This document shows, one piece after another, positions 17,009-25,409 of a stretch of DNA of 64,000 nt. The notes under the pieces are model-generated. The model was not told the origin of the DNA and ran no database searches. It saw nothing but the letters and a program-made list of their open reading frames with translations. The number at the start of each line of letters is the position of its first letter. The stretch's first letter is position 1. The position numbers and the translations under genes were made by a program. Location: NCBI GenBank assembly GCA_030652115.1, contig JAUSBK010000001.1:306254-370253 (forward strand), in the 5' to 3' direction. The DNA comes from Coriobacteriia bacterium (lineage in GTDB: Bacteria > Actinomycetota > Coriobacteriia > Anaerosomatales > Anaerosomataceae).

Positions 17009-17399
17009 CCGAACTCGGCCGAGCACCAAGGCCGACGCCCGGCAGTATCTCGCCAAGGCCGACGAGTTCCTCGCCGCCATGGAATCCCAACTCGCCGCAC
17101 AGCAGTGGGATGCGGCCGGCCTTGCGGCGATCCACTCGGGAATCTCTACGGCGGATGCGGTGCTGTCGTACCGCGGCGGCGTCCGCAGCGCGGGTCAGGA
17201 TCATCGTGCTTCCGCGGAGCTTCTGGTCCAGGTGCTGGGTTCAAATGCCGAGGATGGCTCCAAGCATCTCCGACGGCTCATCCAGAAGAAGACACTCGTG
17301 GAGTATGAACAACGGAGGCTTACGCAGGCCGAGGCGACGGATCTGGCCGAGCACGCCCGCCGGCTCCTGAAGTGGGCCCAGACGCAGGTGCCTTCCTGA
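16992..17399 (+). CDS. HEPN-domain protein, predicted toxin partner of the MNT fusion
   Basis: A 135-aa all-helical protein. ATG 16992 lies inside the 3' end of the nucleotidyltransferase gene (17-bp overlap). Residues 65-71 (RSAGQDH) fit the R-x(4-6)-H catalytic motif of HEPN ribonucleases, and the preceding AAIHSGISTADAVLSY helix is typical of HEPN proteins paired with nucleotidyltransferases. Predicted role: RNA cleavage leading to dormancy unless the partner modifies it. The DNA-binding part of the system sits in the partner, not here. An alternative is a non-toxic HEPN partner of the nucleotidyltransferase. Confidence 0.75.
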   Translation: MVPQSDRTRPSTKADARQYLAKADEFLAAMESQLAAQQWDAAGLAAIHSGISTADAVLSYRGGVRSAGQDHRASAELLVQVLGSNAEDGSKHLRRLIQKKTLVEYEQRRLTQAEATDLAEHARRLLKWAQTQVPS

Positions 17400-17402
17400 G
17401 TC

Positions 17403-17915
17403 TCACTCCATCCGCGTGCCCACGAGCTCCCAGGTGCCGGTATAGAGGTGGCCGTCCACGCCGGAATCAATGGACCCCTCCATCACACCCGTGAAGGCGT
17501 CGCTGCCGTCCTGGGTAGCGCGGACCACGATAGTGCTCGTCCAGGTGGCGCCGTCCTCGTCGGCGTAGGCAGCGGAACCTTCGTAGACCCAGTCATTGCC
17601 GTTCGACTCCACGACGCCTGAATACCGGTCGTCGTTCATCTGCATCTGCATCACGGGGCCGACAACTGCACACTCCCACTGCGCGCTTGGCTGGTCGCCG
17701 AGGAAGCGGTACTCCTCGTTGTCGATGTCGGTGAGTGTGGTGGCCACGGTCCAGCGACCCTCGAGGATGGCAGGGTCGATGTCCTCGGCGGACTCGCCGG
17801 GGCTCTCGGCGGGCTCGGAGCTCGTGGGTGTCTCCGACGGCGCGGGTTCACAGCCGAAGGCGACAAGGGCGAGCACGAGTGAGAGTGCGACGAGCAGCAG
17901 GCGACGAAGCGACAT
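17403..17915 (-). CDS. Hypothetical lipoprotein
   Basis: A 170-aa exported lipoprotein starting at ATG 17915, with a signal peptide ending LVAFGC. A serine/glutamate/proline-rich linker (about residues 23-50) is followed by a compact beta-rich domain beginning EGRWTVATTLTD and ending YTGTWELV, a layout like lipocalin- or YceI-sized ligand pockets, but no family is recognisable. It is divergent from the HNH gene and convergent with the HEPN gene. Function unknown. Confidence 0.7.
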   Translation of the reverse strand: MSLRRLLLVALSLVLALVAFGCEPAPSETPTSSEPAESPGESAEDIDPAILEGRWTVATTLTDIDNEEYRFLGDQPSAQWECAVVGPVMQMQMNDDRYSGVVESNGNDWVYEGSAAYADEDGATWTSTIVVRATQDGSDAFTGVMEGSIDSGVDGHLYTGTWELVGTRME

Positions 17916-17989
17916 GCGAACCACCCCCTGAAAGGGTGTGTACCCGCCGAACGAGGGTTGGGCATACACTGATGCGGGAGGTTCGCCTA

Positions 17990-18961
17990 GTGGAGTCGCC
18001 GCTTCAGTTGGTGCTCGACCAACTCGACCCCGAGCATGCTCGGGCGCTGTTGTGGTTCGCCGAACACGAGGGCGACATCGGGCCGCGACCGTGGCGGGTC
18101 GACGGGCAATCCGTTGTGACCGGGGTGCAAGTACCACTTGTTGCCCAGCGCGGCATCCACCAGCCCAGCGGCTGGCAGGTGGCACTCAGCATCACCGCCA
18201 CACGAGCCAGCGTCTACTTCGATGGCGTACCGCAGCCGATTGATTCGGATACATGGGCGCTGCCCTACATGGCGCACACCGGGCGAGATGGTACGGGCAC
18301 CGAGTCTCCCTGGAATCGAGCTCTCCTGGGCAACCTGAATCGCAGAATCCCCGTCGGGGTATTCGTGCCGCATGGGGCTCACTATATGAACCTCGGCCTG
18401 GCGATGGTGGAGTCATATGACCCGCGGACGGGGACGTTCCTGCTTCGTGGTCCCCTGAAGTTCGGGCAGCGTTCGGACGTCTGGTCTAACGGTGATGATG
18501 AGACTCCGACGACTCAGGCGGCCATGGCGCGCGAGTCCGAGGGGTGGTCCGATCAGATCCGAGAACTCGACGAACCGATTGTGTACTCTCGAGGCAAGCG
18601 TCGCGTTGCGCAGGTTCAGTTCCGCCAGAACCTGTTGCGCGCGTACGACAACAGGTGCGCCGTGACGGGGTACGAAGCTCACGACGCTCTGCAGGGAGCG
18701 CATATCCTCTCCTACCGCGGTCGATCAAGCCAGCTTGTGCGCAACGGGTTGCTCCTTCGAGCAGACATACACCTGCTGTTCGATCGCCATCTGATCGGAA
18801 TCGAGCCGGAAGTGCTCAAGGTTCGGCTGGCCCCGGGGCTGTTGTCGACCGCCTATTCGGGTCTCGAGGGGCGGTCGCTCTCACGTCCGCAGCGCGACGA
18901 TGATGCACCAGATACCAAGCGTCTGGCTGTTCATTGGGCGGTCTTTGAGAGGTCCTTCTGA
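17990..18961 (+). CDS. HNH endonuclease-domain protein
   Basis: A 323-aa protein. GTG 17990 is preferred because GGGAGG lies 8 bp upstream; an ATG at 17972 is also in frame. The C-terminal part (about 205-290) has RCAVTGYEA, the QGAHILSY histidine segment, NGLLLRADIHLLFDRHL and IGIEPE, which match the HNH_2 type beta-beta-alpha metal nuclease. The N-terminal about 190 residues have no clear family and may recognise DNA. HNH proteins of this layout occur as McrA-like restriction or other defence enzymes. Lying between a toxin pair and an AlbA_2 regulator, it fits a defence role (inference). Confidence 0.75.
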   Translation: MESPLQLVLDQLDPEHARALLWFAEHEGDIGPRPWRVDGQSVVTGVQVPLVAQRGIHQPSGWQVALSITATRASVYFDGVPQPIDSDTWALPYMAHTGRDGTGTESPWNRALLGNLNRRIPVGVFVPHGAHYMNLGLAMVESYDPRTGTFLLRGPLKFGQRSDVWSNGDDETPTTQAAMARESEGWSDQIRELDEPIVYSRGKRRVAQVQFRQNLLRAYDNRCAVTGYEAHDALQGAHILSYRGRSSQLVRNGLLLRADIHLLFDRHLIGIEPEVLKVRLAPGLLSTAYSGLEGRSLSRPQRDDDAPDTKRLAVHWAVFERSF

Positions 18962-18970
18962 CGCGGACTC

Positions 18971-19019
18971 TACTCTGAAGCCCTTGCCCTTCCGCCACTT
19001 CCGAGTAGACTTCAGAGTA
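18971..19019. promoter_or_regulatory. Split inverted repeat at the start of the AlbA_2-type regulator
   Basis: TACTCTGAAG (18971-18980) and its exact complement CTTCAGAGTA (19010-19019) are separated by 29 bp; the second arm runs into the ATG. Two half-sites about 39 bp apart centre to centre suggest a looped or cooperative operator. Confidence 0.55.
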
Positions 19020-20389
19020 TGGATCTCAAATCGCTCAAGAAGCGCCCCGAGGGCAAGACGCTCGAGTTCAAGCGCGACGTCTCCTCGGCGGGGCCGATCC
19101 TCAAGACGGTGTGCGCCTTCGCCAACACCGCCGGCGGCACGCTGCTCATCGGCATCGAGGATCGCACCGGCTCCATCGTCGGTGTGGCGGATCCGCTGGA
19201 TGCAGAGGAGCGCCTGAGCAGCATCATCGCCGACGGCATCACACCGCGCCTGCTCCCCGAGATCGAGATCATTCCGTGGCGCACCACGCAGGTGCTCGCG
19301 GTGCAGGTGCATCTCGGACAGTCGCGTCCGTATCACGTCACGTCGGTGGGCCCCGCCGAAGCCACATATGTCCGTCTCGGCTCCACGAACCGCAGTGCCG
19401 ACGCGGAGCTGATCGCCGAGCTGGCCCGCTCGTCGCGAGGCGAGAGCTTTGATGAGCAGCCGGAGCGGGGTCTTGGCGTGGACGCCATCGATCTGGCCGC
19501 GCTGCGTGACGCGTTTGCAGGCACGCGCAGCATCCGTCGCGCCGACCTCACGACGCTCAGGCTCACCACGCTCGTGCATGGTGCCGAGACACCCACCGCC
19601 GGCGGCATGTTGCTCTTCGGCCAGGATCGCCTGTCGCGGTATCCGGATGCGTGGATCCAGGCCGGGCGCTTCAAGGGCCTCACGAAGAGCACGGTGATCG
19701 ACTCGGCGGACATCACCGCCTATCCCACGACGGCCGTGGACCACGCGCTCGCGTTCGTGGTGCGCAACACGTCGCTCACCTACGAGATCGGGCGGCCGCG
19801 CCGGCTCGAAGTGCCCGAGTACCCGCCGGTGGCCGTGCGTGAAGCGATTGTGAACGCGCTGGTGCACGCCGACTACTCGCAGCGGGGTGCGCCCATCCGC
19901 ATTGCGATCTTCGACGATCGTCTCGAGATCGAGAACCCTGGCATCCTTGTGCCGGGGCTCACGCTCCGCGATGTGCTCGGCGGCGTGTCCAAGCTGCGGA
20001 ACCGGGTGATCGCGCGCGTGTTCCACGAACTCGGCCTGATAGAGCAGTGGGGTAGCGGGATCACGCGCATGCGCGAGGCGTGTCGTGCGGCCGGGCTTGC
20101 CGAGCCGCTGTTCGAGGAAGTGGGCATGCGGTTCCGCGTGACGCTCTTCTCCGCGCGGCGGGCGACGCCGGCTGCTGATCCCGTGGACGCCTCGGCCCTC
20201 GAGGCCCTCAGGGCGGCTGACGGCCTCACCACGAACCAGGTCGCTGCGGCGATCGGTCGCACGCCCCGGGCTACCCGCGCCCGGCTGATCAAGCTGATCG
20301 AGCAGGGCCTGGTGGTGGAGATCGGCAGCGGCCCGAATGATCCGCATCGGCGATACCACGTGGCAGAAGACCCTGCGCGCTGGGGGTAG
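19019..20389 (+). CDS. AlbA_2 (Schlafen-type)/HATPase_c_4 transcriptional regulator
   Basis: A 456-aa protein of the family often labelled ATP-binding or RecG-like regulators. Residues about 10-125 form the AlbA_2 domain (TLEFKRDVS, FANTAGGTLLIGIED). Residues about 270-370 match the HATPase_c_4 module (VREAIVNALVHADYSQRG, DDRLEIENPG, EQWGSGI). The last about 60 residues look like a winged helix (TTNQVAAAIGRTPRATRA). ATG 19019 coincides with the edge of a 10-bp inverted repeat, suggesting autoregulation. Such proteins are frequent in defence islands; the signal sensed is unknown. It lies 57 bp after the HNH gene on the same strand. Confidence 0.85.
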   Translation: MDLKSLKKRPEGKTLEFKRDVSSAGPILKTVCAFANTAGGTLLIGIEDRTGSIVGVADPLDAEERLSSIIADGITPRLLPEIEIIPWRTTQVLAVQVHLGQSRPYHVTSVGPAEATYVRLGSTNRSADAELIAELARSSRGESFDEQPERGLGVDAIDLAALRDAFAGTRSIRRADLTTLRLTTLVHGAETPTAGGMLLFGQDRLSRYPDAWIQAGRFKGLTKSTVIDSADITAYPTTAVDHALAFVVRNTSLTYEIGRPRRLEVPEYPPVAVREAIVNALVHADYSQRGAPIRIAIFDDRLEIENPGILVPGLTLRDVLGGVSKLRNRVIARVFHELGLIEQWGSGITRMREACRAAGLAEPLFEEVGMRFRVTLFSARRATPAADPVDASALEALRAADGLTTNQVAAAIGRTPRATRARLIKLIEQGLVVEIGSGPNDPHRRYHVAEDPARWG

Positions 20390-20441
20390 CGGGCCACCTC
20401 GGCACCTCTGACGGGTACGTTCTCCTGAGGAGGTTGTACGC

Positions 20442-21140
20442 ATGACGCTTCGGCTGAGAACGAGCCTGACCCACCCGTGGATCATCACGCACGGTGAGGC
20501 CGACGCGGTCCAGCACCGGTTGGCCAGCGTGGTGGAGTTGCGCGCGATGCCTGTGGACGGCCGCGGCAGCCCGAAGATCGCCGCCGGCGTGGACGTGGCG
20601 TACACAAAAGACGGCACGCACGCGTGGGCTGCCGCCGTGGCGATGGACCGCGAGTTCCACGTACTCGCTTCGGCCGTGATCGAGGGCGATCCGGACATCC
20701 CGTACAAGCGCGGCTACCTGGCGTTTCGCGAGGGCCGGCTCACCATGGAGGCGCTCATGAGCCTCGGCGTGGAGCCTGACCTCGTGTTCTGCGACGGCCA
20801 CGGCGTGGTTCACGAGCGCGGCTGCGGCCTCGCGTCGCACGTTGGCGTGCTGCTCGGCGTGCCCACCATCGGCGTGCCGAAGACGCCGTTTCATGCGGTG
20901 GACCACCCTCCCGGCCCGCATCGGGGCGACTACTACGTGCTCACCAAGGAGTGGGGCGCGCAGGGCGCGTCGGTGCGGCTCAAGGCTGGCTCCAAGCAGG
21001 TTTACGTCTCGCCGGGGCATCTCACCGACCTCGACAGCGCGCTCGCGCTCGCCATGGCGTGGTCGAGCGGGCGCCACCGCGTGCCCGACCCGCTTTCGGC
21101 GGCGCACACGCTGTCCGTCAAGACGCGCGGGGCGGGCTAA
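20442..21140 (+). CDS. nfi: Endonuclease V
   Basis: A 232-aa DNA repair enzyme that nicks one base 3' of deoxyinosine and related lesions. Catalytic segments are present: AAGVDVAY with the first Asp, the Glu-bearing YLAFREG, and the LVFCDGHGVVHERGCGLASH block with the second Asp, then GVPTIGVPKTPF with the conserved Lys. Length is normal for the family. ATG 20442 follows GAGGAGGTTGTACGC, a strong ribosome site. It lies on the same strand as the regulator but is a housekeeping repair gene. Confidence 0.92.
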   Translation: MTLRLRTSLTHPWIITHGEADAVQHRLASVVELRAMPVDGRGSPKIAAGVDVAYTKDGTHAWAAAVAMDREFHVLASAVIEGDPDIPYKRGYLAFREGRLTMEALMSLGVEPDLVFCDGHGVVHERGCGLASHVGVLLGVPTIGVPKTPFHAVDHPPGPHRGDYYVLTKEWGAQGASVRLKAGSKQVYVSPGHLTDLDSALALAMAWSSGRHRVPDPLSAAHTLSVKTRGAG

Positions 21141-21219
21141 GGTTCGGCTGCGTTCCGGTTCACGAGCGGTTGATACCCCGGCGGTACGCTCCTTCGGTCC
21201 ACCCCGACAGGAGCTTCCC

Positions 21220-22049
21220 ATGCCCACGGAACTGCTCGAGACGCCCGACGATGATCGCGCGCTTTTCGGCGATGTGAGTGGTCTGATCGAGGCCGCACGC
21301 ACGCGCGCTGCGGTGGCCGTGAACAGCGAGCTCGTGATGCTGTACTGGAGCATCGGCAAGCGCATCCGGGAGGATGTGCTCGGTGGTGAGCGGGCGGCGT
21401 ACGGGCAGGCGGTGGTGAAGCGGTTGGCCGAGCGTCTGACCGAGAGGTATGGACGAGCCTACAGCAGGCGCAACCTTCTACGCATGATGCAGTTCGCTGG
21501 TTCGTGGTCGGACGCACGAATTGTGTCGCCACTGGCGACACAATTGACCTGGTCCAACATCTGCGAGGTCATGAACATCTCTGACCAGCGCAAACGAGAC
21601 TTCTACCTCACGTTCGCTGCGCACGAGAGCGCGCGATCCTCGATGAGATGTGGCGCTTCATCATCGAGCTTGGCGGCGGGTTCGCCTTCGTGGCGCGGCA
21701 GAAGCGCATCACGGTCGACGGCGACGACTACTACCTCGACCTGCTCTTCTACCACCTCGGCATGCGCTGCTTCGTGGCCGTGGAGCTCAAGTCGCGCAAG
21801 CTACAGCCCGCCGACTACGGTCAGATGCTGCTCTACCTGCGCTGGCTCGACGCCAACGAGCGAGGGCCCGCCGATGAAGCGCCGGTCGGGCTGATTCTCT
21901 GCACCGACAAGGGGCTGCAACAGACGAAGCTTCTCGGCTTGGACGACGGAGAGATCCGCGCGGCGCGCTACATCACCGGGCCGCTCCGTGAGCAGATGCA
22001 GCGCCGGCTGAGGGAGGCGGTTGACGCACTCGAGGAGGGGTTGCCGTGA
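21220..22049 (+). pseudogene. DUF1016/YhcG-type nuclease, disrupted by internal deletion and frameshift
   Basis: The first part, from ATG 21220, encodes a typical DUF1016 N-terminal domain (LYWSIGKRIREDVLGGERAAYG, SRRNLLRMMQFA, QLTWSNICEVM) as far as FYLTFAAHESAR near 21630. The PDDEXK-type C-terminal domain continues in another frame from about 21636 (FIIELGGGFAFVARQKRI, DDYYLDLLFYH, FVAVELKSRKL) to 22049. Full-length members have a long linker segment between these parts, which is missing here. A deletion not divisible by three therefore joined the halves. The downstream frame could start at ATG 21648 and make a 133-aa nuclease domain alone, but no ribosome site supports that. Confidence 0.85.
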
Positions 22050-22066
22050 TGGGTTATGCTCCTGGT

Positions 22067-22303
22067 ATGAAGACCGCCATCTCGATACCGGACGACCTCT
22101 TCGTGGCCGCCGATGCGCTCGCGCGCGAGCTCGGCCAGTCGCGCAGCCGTCTGTACTCTCAGGCGATGCGCGAGTACCTTGCTCGGCACTCGGCTGACAG
22201 CGTGACCGAGGCGCTCGACAGGGTGTGCGCGGAGATACCAGCGGCCGATGCGGATCTCGCCCGCGCTGCCGCGCGACGGACCCTCGAGCAGGTCGAGTGG
22301 TGA
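22067..22303 (+). CDS. Ribbon-helix-helix antitoxin of MazEF-like pair
   Basis: A 78-aa protein beginning MKTAISIPDDLFVAADALA, a ribbon-helix-helix DNA-binding strand and helix, followed by SRSRLYSQAMREYLAR and an acidic C-terminus. It probably represses its own operon and neutralises the MazF-like toxin. ATG 22067 is chosen over an in-frame ATG at 22046 because the family starts directly with the K-T-A-I-S-I-P strand. The stop codon overlaps the toxin start (GTGA), indicating coupling. It lies 17 bp after the DUF1016 remnant. Confidence 0.85.
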   Translation: MKTAISIPDDLFVAADALARELGQSRSRLYSQAMREYLARHSADSVTEALDRVCAEIPAADADLARAAARRTLEQVEW

Positions 22304-22641
22304 TCGCACAGGGCGAGATCTGGTGGGCCGATCTCGGCGAGCCGTCGGGATCCGCGCCTGGCTACCGTCGGCCCGTGGTCGTGGTTCAGGGCGACTCATT
22401 CAATCGGAGCCGCATCTCGACCGTTGTGTGCGTGCCACTCACGAGCAACCTGCGATGGGGCGACGCACCCGGTAACGTCGTCCTCGATGCTGCCACGACC
22501 GGCCTGCCCAAGGACTCGGTCGCCAACATCACGCAGCTGGTGACACTCGATCGCGGCATGCTCGCGGACCGTGTCGGCAGCTTCCCGCCGCACAAGCTCG
22601 ACCTCGTGCTGTACGGCATCGACATCGTCCTCGGCCGCTGA
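22300..22641 (+). CDS. MazF/PemK-type mRNA interferase toxin
   Basis: A 113-aa endoribonuclease of the MazF fold. Typical segments: GEIWWADLGEP at the start, GYRRPVVVVQGDSFN with the catalytic arginine, TVVCVPLTSNL and a C-terminal KLDLVLYGIDIVLG. It would cleave mRNA at specific short sequences when the labile antitoxin is lost. GTG 22300 overlaps the antitoxin TGA; a GTG three bases earlier is equally in frame. Length is normal and catalytic residues appear intact, so it is probably active. Confidence 0.88.
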   Translation: MIAQGEIWWADLGEPSGSAPGYRRPVVVVQGDSFNRSRISTVVCVPLTSNLRWGDAPGNVVLDAATTGLPKDSVANITQLVTLDRGMLADRVGSFPPHKLDLVLYGIDIVLGR

Positions 22642-22752
22642 CGAACGCCCCCGGCGCACTGTGCGGCCACGAGCGTCCCATGAATACCCGTCCGGCACGC
22701 GGGCCGATTCGGGCGCATACTCGAAGGGAGATTACCCTTGGAGGTGTGCGCC

Positions 22753-23340
22753 ATGGACGGCGAAGCGATCATCGCGATCATCAGTGAACACGGACCGGCT
22801 CCGGCGAGCGCGATCGTCGGGTTCCTGGCGGCCGAAGGGGTAGAGGCAACGACTGCTGCGACCACCGCAGCGTTGCGCAGGCTGGAGACGCAGGGCAAGG
22901 TCGCGTGCACGCCGCGAGACAACTGGCGGCTGGCCGGCGCACTCGCGCCGGAGCGCACCGCCAAGGCGCGTGCAGCACGCGTGTCTGCTGCCTCGGGCAG
23001 CCGCGTGAAGGCGCTCATCTACTGCCCGGAGATGATTCGCGACGTACCGCGCCTCACGCGCAACACCGTGCTGCACTTCTCGGCGCTCGACACTGGCGGC
23101 TTTCGGCTGCGCGACTACGCGGATGGTCATCGCGTCGAGATCAAGGAAGTCGCCGGCATCACCAAGACCGTCTTCCTCGAGGCGGCCTATAGCTGGACGC
23201 AGTTCGAGTTTGACGCTGACGACTCGGCCACGCCGGTCACCGACACCGAGTACTGGACGCGGCGTATCACCGCGATGAACGCCTCGCACGCCGAAATGCT
23301 CGCCGCGGGCGAGCGGACGATGGGTGCGACTGCAGGCTGA
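22753..23340 (+). CDS. Hypothetical protein with N-terminal HTH-like domain
   Basis: A 195-aa soluble protein. Residues about 1-60 (EAIIAIISEHGPAPASAIVGFL, then TAALRRLETQGKV) look like a winged helix with R-L-E-x-x-G-K-V recognition and wing. An alanine/arginine-rich linker follows, then a beta-rich C-terminal domain of about 110 residues (VLHFSALDTGGFRLRDYADG) I cannot assign. ATG 22753 follows TTGGAGGTGTGCGCC with good spacing. No partner gene is obvious. It could be a DNA-binding regulator or a small replication/defence accessory; function unknown. Confidence 0.65.
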   Translation: MDGEAIIAIISEHGPAPASAIVGFLAAEGVEATTAATTAALRRLETQGKVACTPRDNWRLAGALAPERTAKARAARVSAASGSRVKALIYCPEMIRDVPRLTRNTVLHFSALDTGGFRLRDYADGHRVEIKEVAGITKTVFLEAAYSWTQFEFDADDSATPVTDTEYWTRRITAMNASHAEMLAAGERTMGATAG

Positions 23341-23459
23341 GGACTTCCCGGCGGCACGCACAACAACTATCATAAGGTCGGCAGGCGGAATGGGGATTCC
23401 GAGTGCCGTTGGGGTGCGGCGCGGGGGCGCCGAATGCACGACCGGGGGACGGGGGATCG

Positions 23460-24359
23460 ATGTCCGCAGCCGACGGGATCCGCGTCGTCGACGTCGACGC
23501 ACAAACGACCGACACATTCCTGGAGTACGCGCGCACCTTCGGCCCCGTGCATGACGATTCGTACGTCTCTTCTGAGGACCTCGCCTCGTTCAACATCGCG
23601 CACGAGCCCGCCTTGTTGGCGCTTGATGCCAGCGGCGCACCGCTGGGCGCCGTCTCCCTGTTGCTCAACGGGTTCGCCACCGAGCATCTCGCGCGATTCC
23701 GGATTCTCCACGCGACCGATCCCGCAGCCTATCCGCTCCTGCTCGATGCCATACTGCTTCGCGTCCCGGAGGGCATCGAGCGCGTCTACCTGTTTCTGCC
23801 GGAGCATCCGGGCGACGTGCTCGAGAGCCTCACTGCGGCGGGCTTCGGGCAGTGCCGACGGGCGTACATCATGCTGAACGCGAGCCCGGCGAGCATGGCA
23901 GAACTCGACTTGCCGGGTGAGACGACGTTCGAGCAGGCGCAGCCCATCGTTGCCAAAGACTGGGCGAACATCATCAACACTGCGTTCCACGGCCATCCGG
24001 GGCACTTCAACATGACCGCCGAGCAGGCTGACGAGATGCTGTCGCAGAGCCGGGTCATCCGCGCAGGCACGCTCATGGCGCATCGCGGGGGCAGGCCGGC
24101 GGGCCTGGTGCTCACGCTGGCCGACGAGCACAGCCCGTACTCTGCAACGGTCGAGACGCTCGCGGTCATGCCGGCCGACCAGCACATCGGCATGGGCCGT
24201 GCGCTGCTGCGCGCCGCGCTGCGGGCTGCCGGGCGCGACGGACGTTCGTCGGTGAGCCTCTCGGTGAGCACCTTCAGCAAGCGCGCGATGGCGATGTACC
24301 TGGACGCTGGCTTCAACGTGCACGACGTCCGGGTGTGCTGGGAGAAGCGCCTCGCGTAA
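23460..24359 (+). CDS. GNAT-family N-acetyltransferase, probable tandem domains
   Basis: A 299-aa protein starting at ATG 23460 behind GGGGGATCG. The C-terminal half is a standard GNAT fold: LAVMPADQHIGMGRALLRAAL is the acetyl-CoA pyrophosphate-binding motif (Q/R-x-x-G-x-G/A), followed by VSTFSKRAMAMYLDAGF. The N-terminal half (about 1-140) has a similar alpha/beta layout with a weaker motif and may be a degenerate second GNAT domain. It would acetylate an amine on an unknown small molecule or protein. Stand-alone gene in the accessory zone. Confidence 0.75.
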   Translation: MSAADGIRVVDVDAQTTDTFLEYARTFGPVHDDSYVSSEDLASFNIAHEPALLALDASGAPLGAVSLLLNGFATEHLARFRILHATDPAAYPLLLDAILLRVPEGIERVYLFLPEHPGDVLESLTAAGFGQCRRAYIMLNASPASMAELDLPGETTFEQAQPIVAKDWANIINTAFHGHPGHFNMTAEQADEMLSQSRVIRAGTLMAHRGGRPAGLVLTLADEHSPYSATVETLAVMPADQHIGMGRALLRAALRAAGRDGRSSVSLSVSTFSKRAMAMYLDAGFNVHDVRVCWEKRLA

Positions 24360-24374
24360 GGCGGCGGCGCGGTC

Positions 24375-24731
24375 TCAGGTGACCGGCGCGCCGAGGAGCG
24401 TCCGGATCTCGCCGATAACACTCGCGCGTTCCTCGCCCTGGAACTCATCTATGCGCTTGAGCGTGATGAGCACGCTCCGGTACGTGTCCTTGCGCGCACG
24501 GCTGGCGAATCGGCCCGGCTCGGGCGGAAGGAAGATCGCGAGGTCCTCGGAGAGCTTGATTCGGGCCGCCACAGCGCGTGCCTTCTCGAGGTCGACCCCG
24601 GTGGGCTCTTCCCATGCCGAGAGGGTGTGCATCACGTAGGCGATCGCGAACGCCCCCGCGGCGTTTCCGGACTGCTGGAGGCCGAGCATGCCGCCCGCCA
24701 TCATTCTGTTCATCTGCGAATCGCGGCTCAT
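24375..24731 (-). CDS. Small hypothetical protein coupled to the DNA glycosylase gene
   Basis: A 118-aa mostly helical, soluble protein. ATG 24731 overlaps the glycosylase stop codon (ATGA), which fixes the start and implies translational coupling. A glycine/methionine-rich segment (MMAGGMLGLQQSGNAAGAF) is followed by charged helices with VLITLKRIDEF. No family is recognisable. The coupling suggests a role linked to base-excision repair, or only shared expression. Confidence 0.6.
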   Translation of the reverse strand: MSRDSQMNRMMAGGMLGLQQSGNAAGAFAIAYVMHTLSAWEEPTGVDLEKARAVAARIKLSEDLAIFLPPEPGRFASRARKDTYRSVLITLKRIDEFQGEERASVIGEIRTLLGAPVT

Positions 24732-25375
24732 CTCGGCGGCTCCCATCCTTCGGTGCGCCTGAGCGCGTGTCCCTGCCACAGGTAGAGCGAAGCGCACGTG
24801 CGGTACGGCGCCCATGCCTCGCCCACGCGTGCGATGGCCGCGCGGCTGTCCTCGCTTTCGAGCCGGTAGAGCCAGGCCACCGCCGAGCGCAGCGCCCCGT
24901 CGTCAACGGCGAGCACGTCGGGGCGGCCGAGCGAGAAGATGAGGAACATCTCGGCGGTCCAGCGGCCGATGCCCTTCACCTCGGTGAGTTTGGCGATGAC
25001 CTCCTCGTCGGGGAGGGTGACCACGCGCTCGAGGTCGAGCGACCCGTCGGCCACGCGGGCGGCCAGGTCGCGCAGGAACGACGCCTTGCTGCCCGACAGC
25101 CCTGCGCCGCGGAGCGTGGCGTCGTCGGCTGCGAGGATGTGCGCGGGCGTTGGGTCGCCACCGAGTGCGGTCACCAGGCGCGCCCAGATCGTCGTGGCCG
25201 CCTTGTCGGAGAGCTGCTGCGCCACGATGGCACCCGCAAGCGAGGAGTAGAGGTCCGCCTCGAGCCCCTGCTCGATCGACCCCACGCGCGCGATCAGCGC
25301 ACCGAGCGTCGCATCGGCGGCCGAGAGGTGGCGCACCTCGGCGGAGCTTGGCGTGTACGAGAGCGTCTTCGGCAT
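24728..25375 (-). CDS. DNA-3-methyladenine glycosylase II (AlkA-like, HhH-GPD)
   Basis: A 215-aa base-excision repair enzyme that removes alkylated purines. The helix-hairpin-helix GPD signature is visible: AIVAQQLSDKAA near residue 50, the hairpin LTEVKGIGRWTAEMFLIF near 130, and the catalytic aspartate region RPDVLAVDDGALR. It lacks the N-terminal domain of E. coli AlkA and is therefore the short bacterial/archaeal form. ATG 25375 gives MPKTLSYTP. The downstream 118-aa gene overlaps by four bases. Confidence 0.88.
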   Translation of the reverse strand: MPKTLSYTPSSAEVRHLSAADATLGALIARVGSIEQGLEADLYSSLAGAIVAQQLSDKAATTIWARLVTALGGDPTPAHILAADDATLRGAGLSGSKASFLRDLAARVADGSLDLERVVTLPDEEVIAKLTEVKGIGRWTAEMFLIFSLGRPDVLAVDDGALRSAVAWLYRLESEDSRAAIARVGEAWAPYRTCASLYLWQGHALRRTEGWEPPR

Positions 25376-25409
25376 GCGCCGATTGTAGCGCGCCGAGGGC
25401 GTCCTACCG

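Noticed and set aside
18881-20707. A 608-codon minus-strand frame across the AlbA_2-type gene.
   Set aside because: No recognisable domain, composition typical of an antisense frame, and fully covered by a well-supported gene on the other strand.
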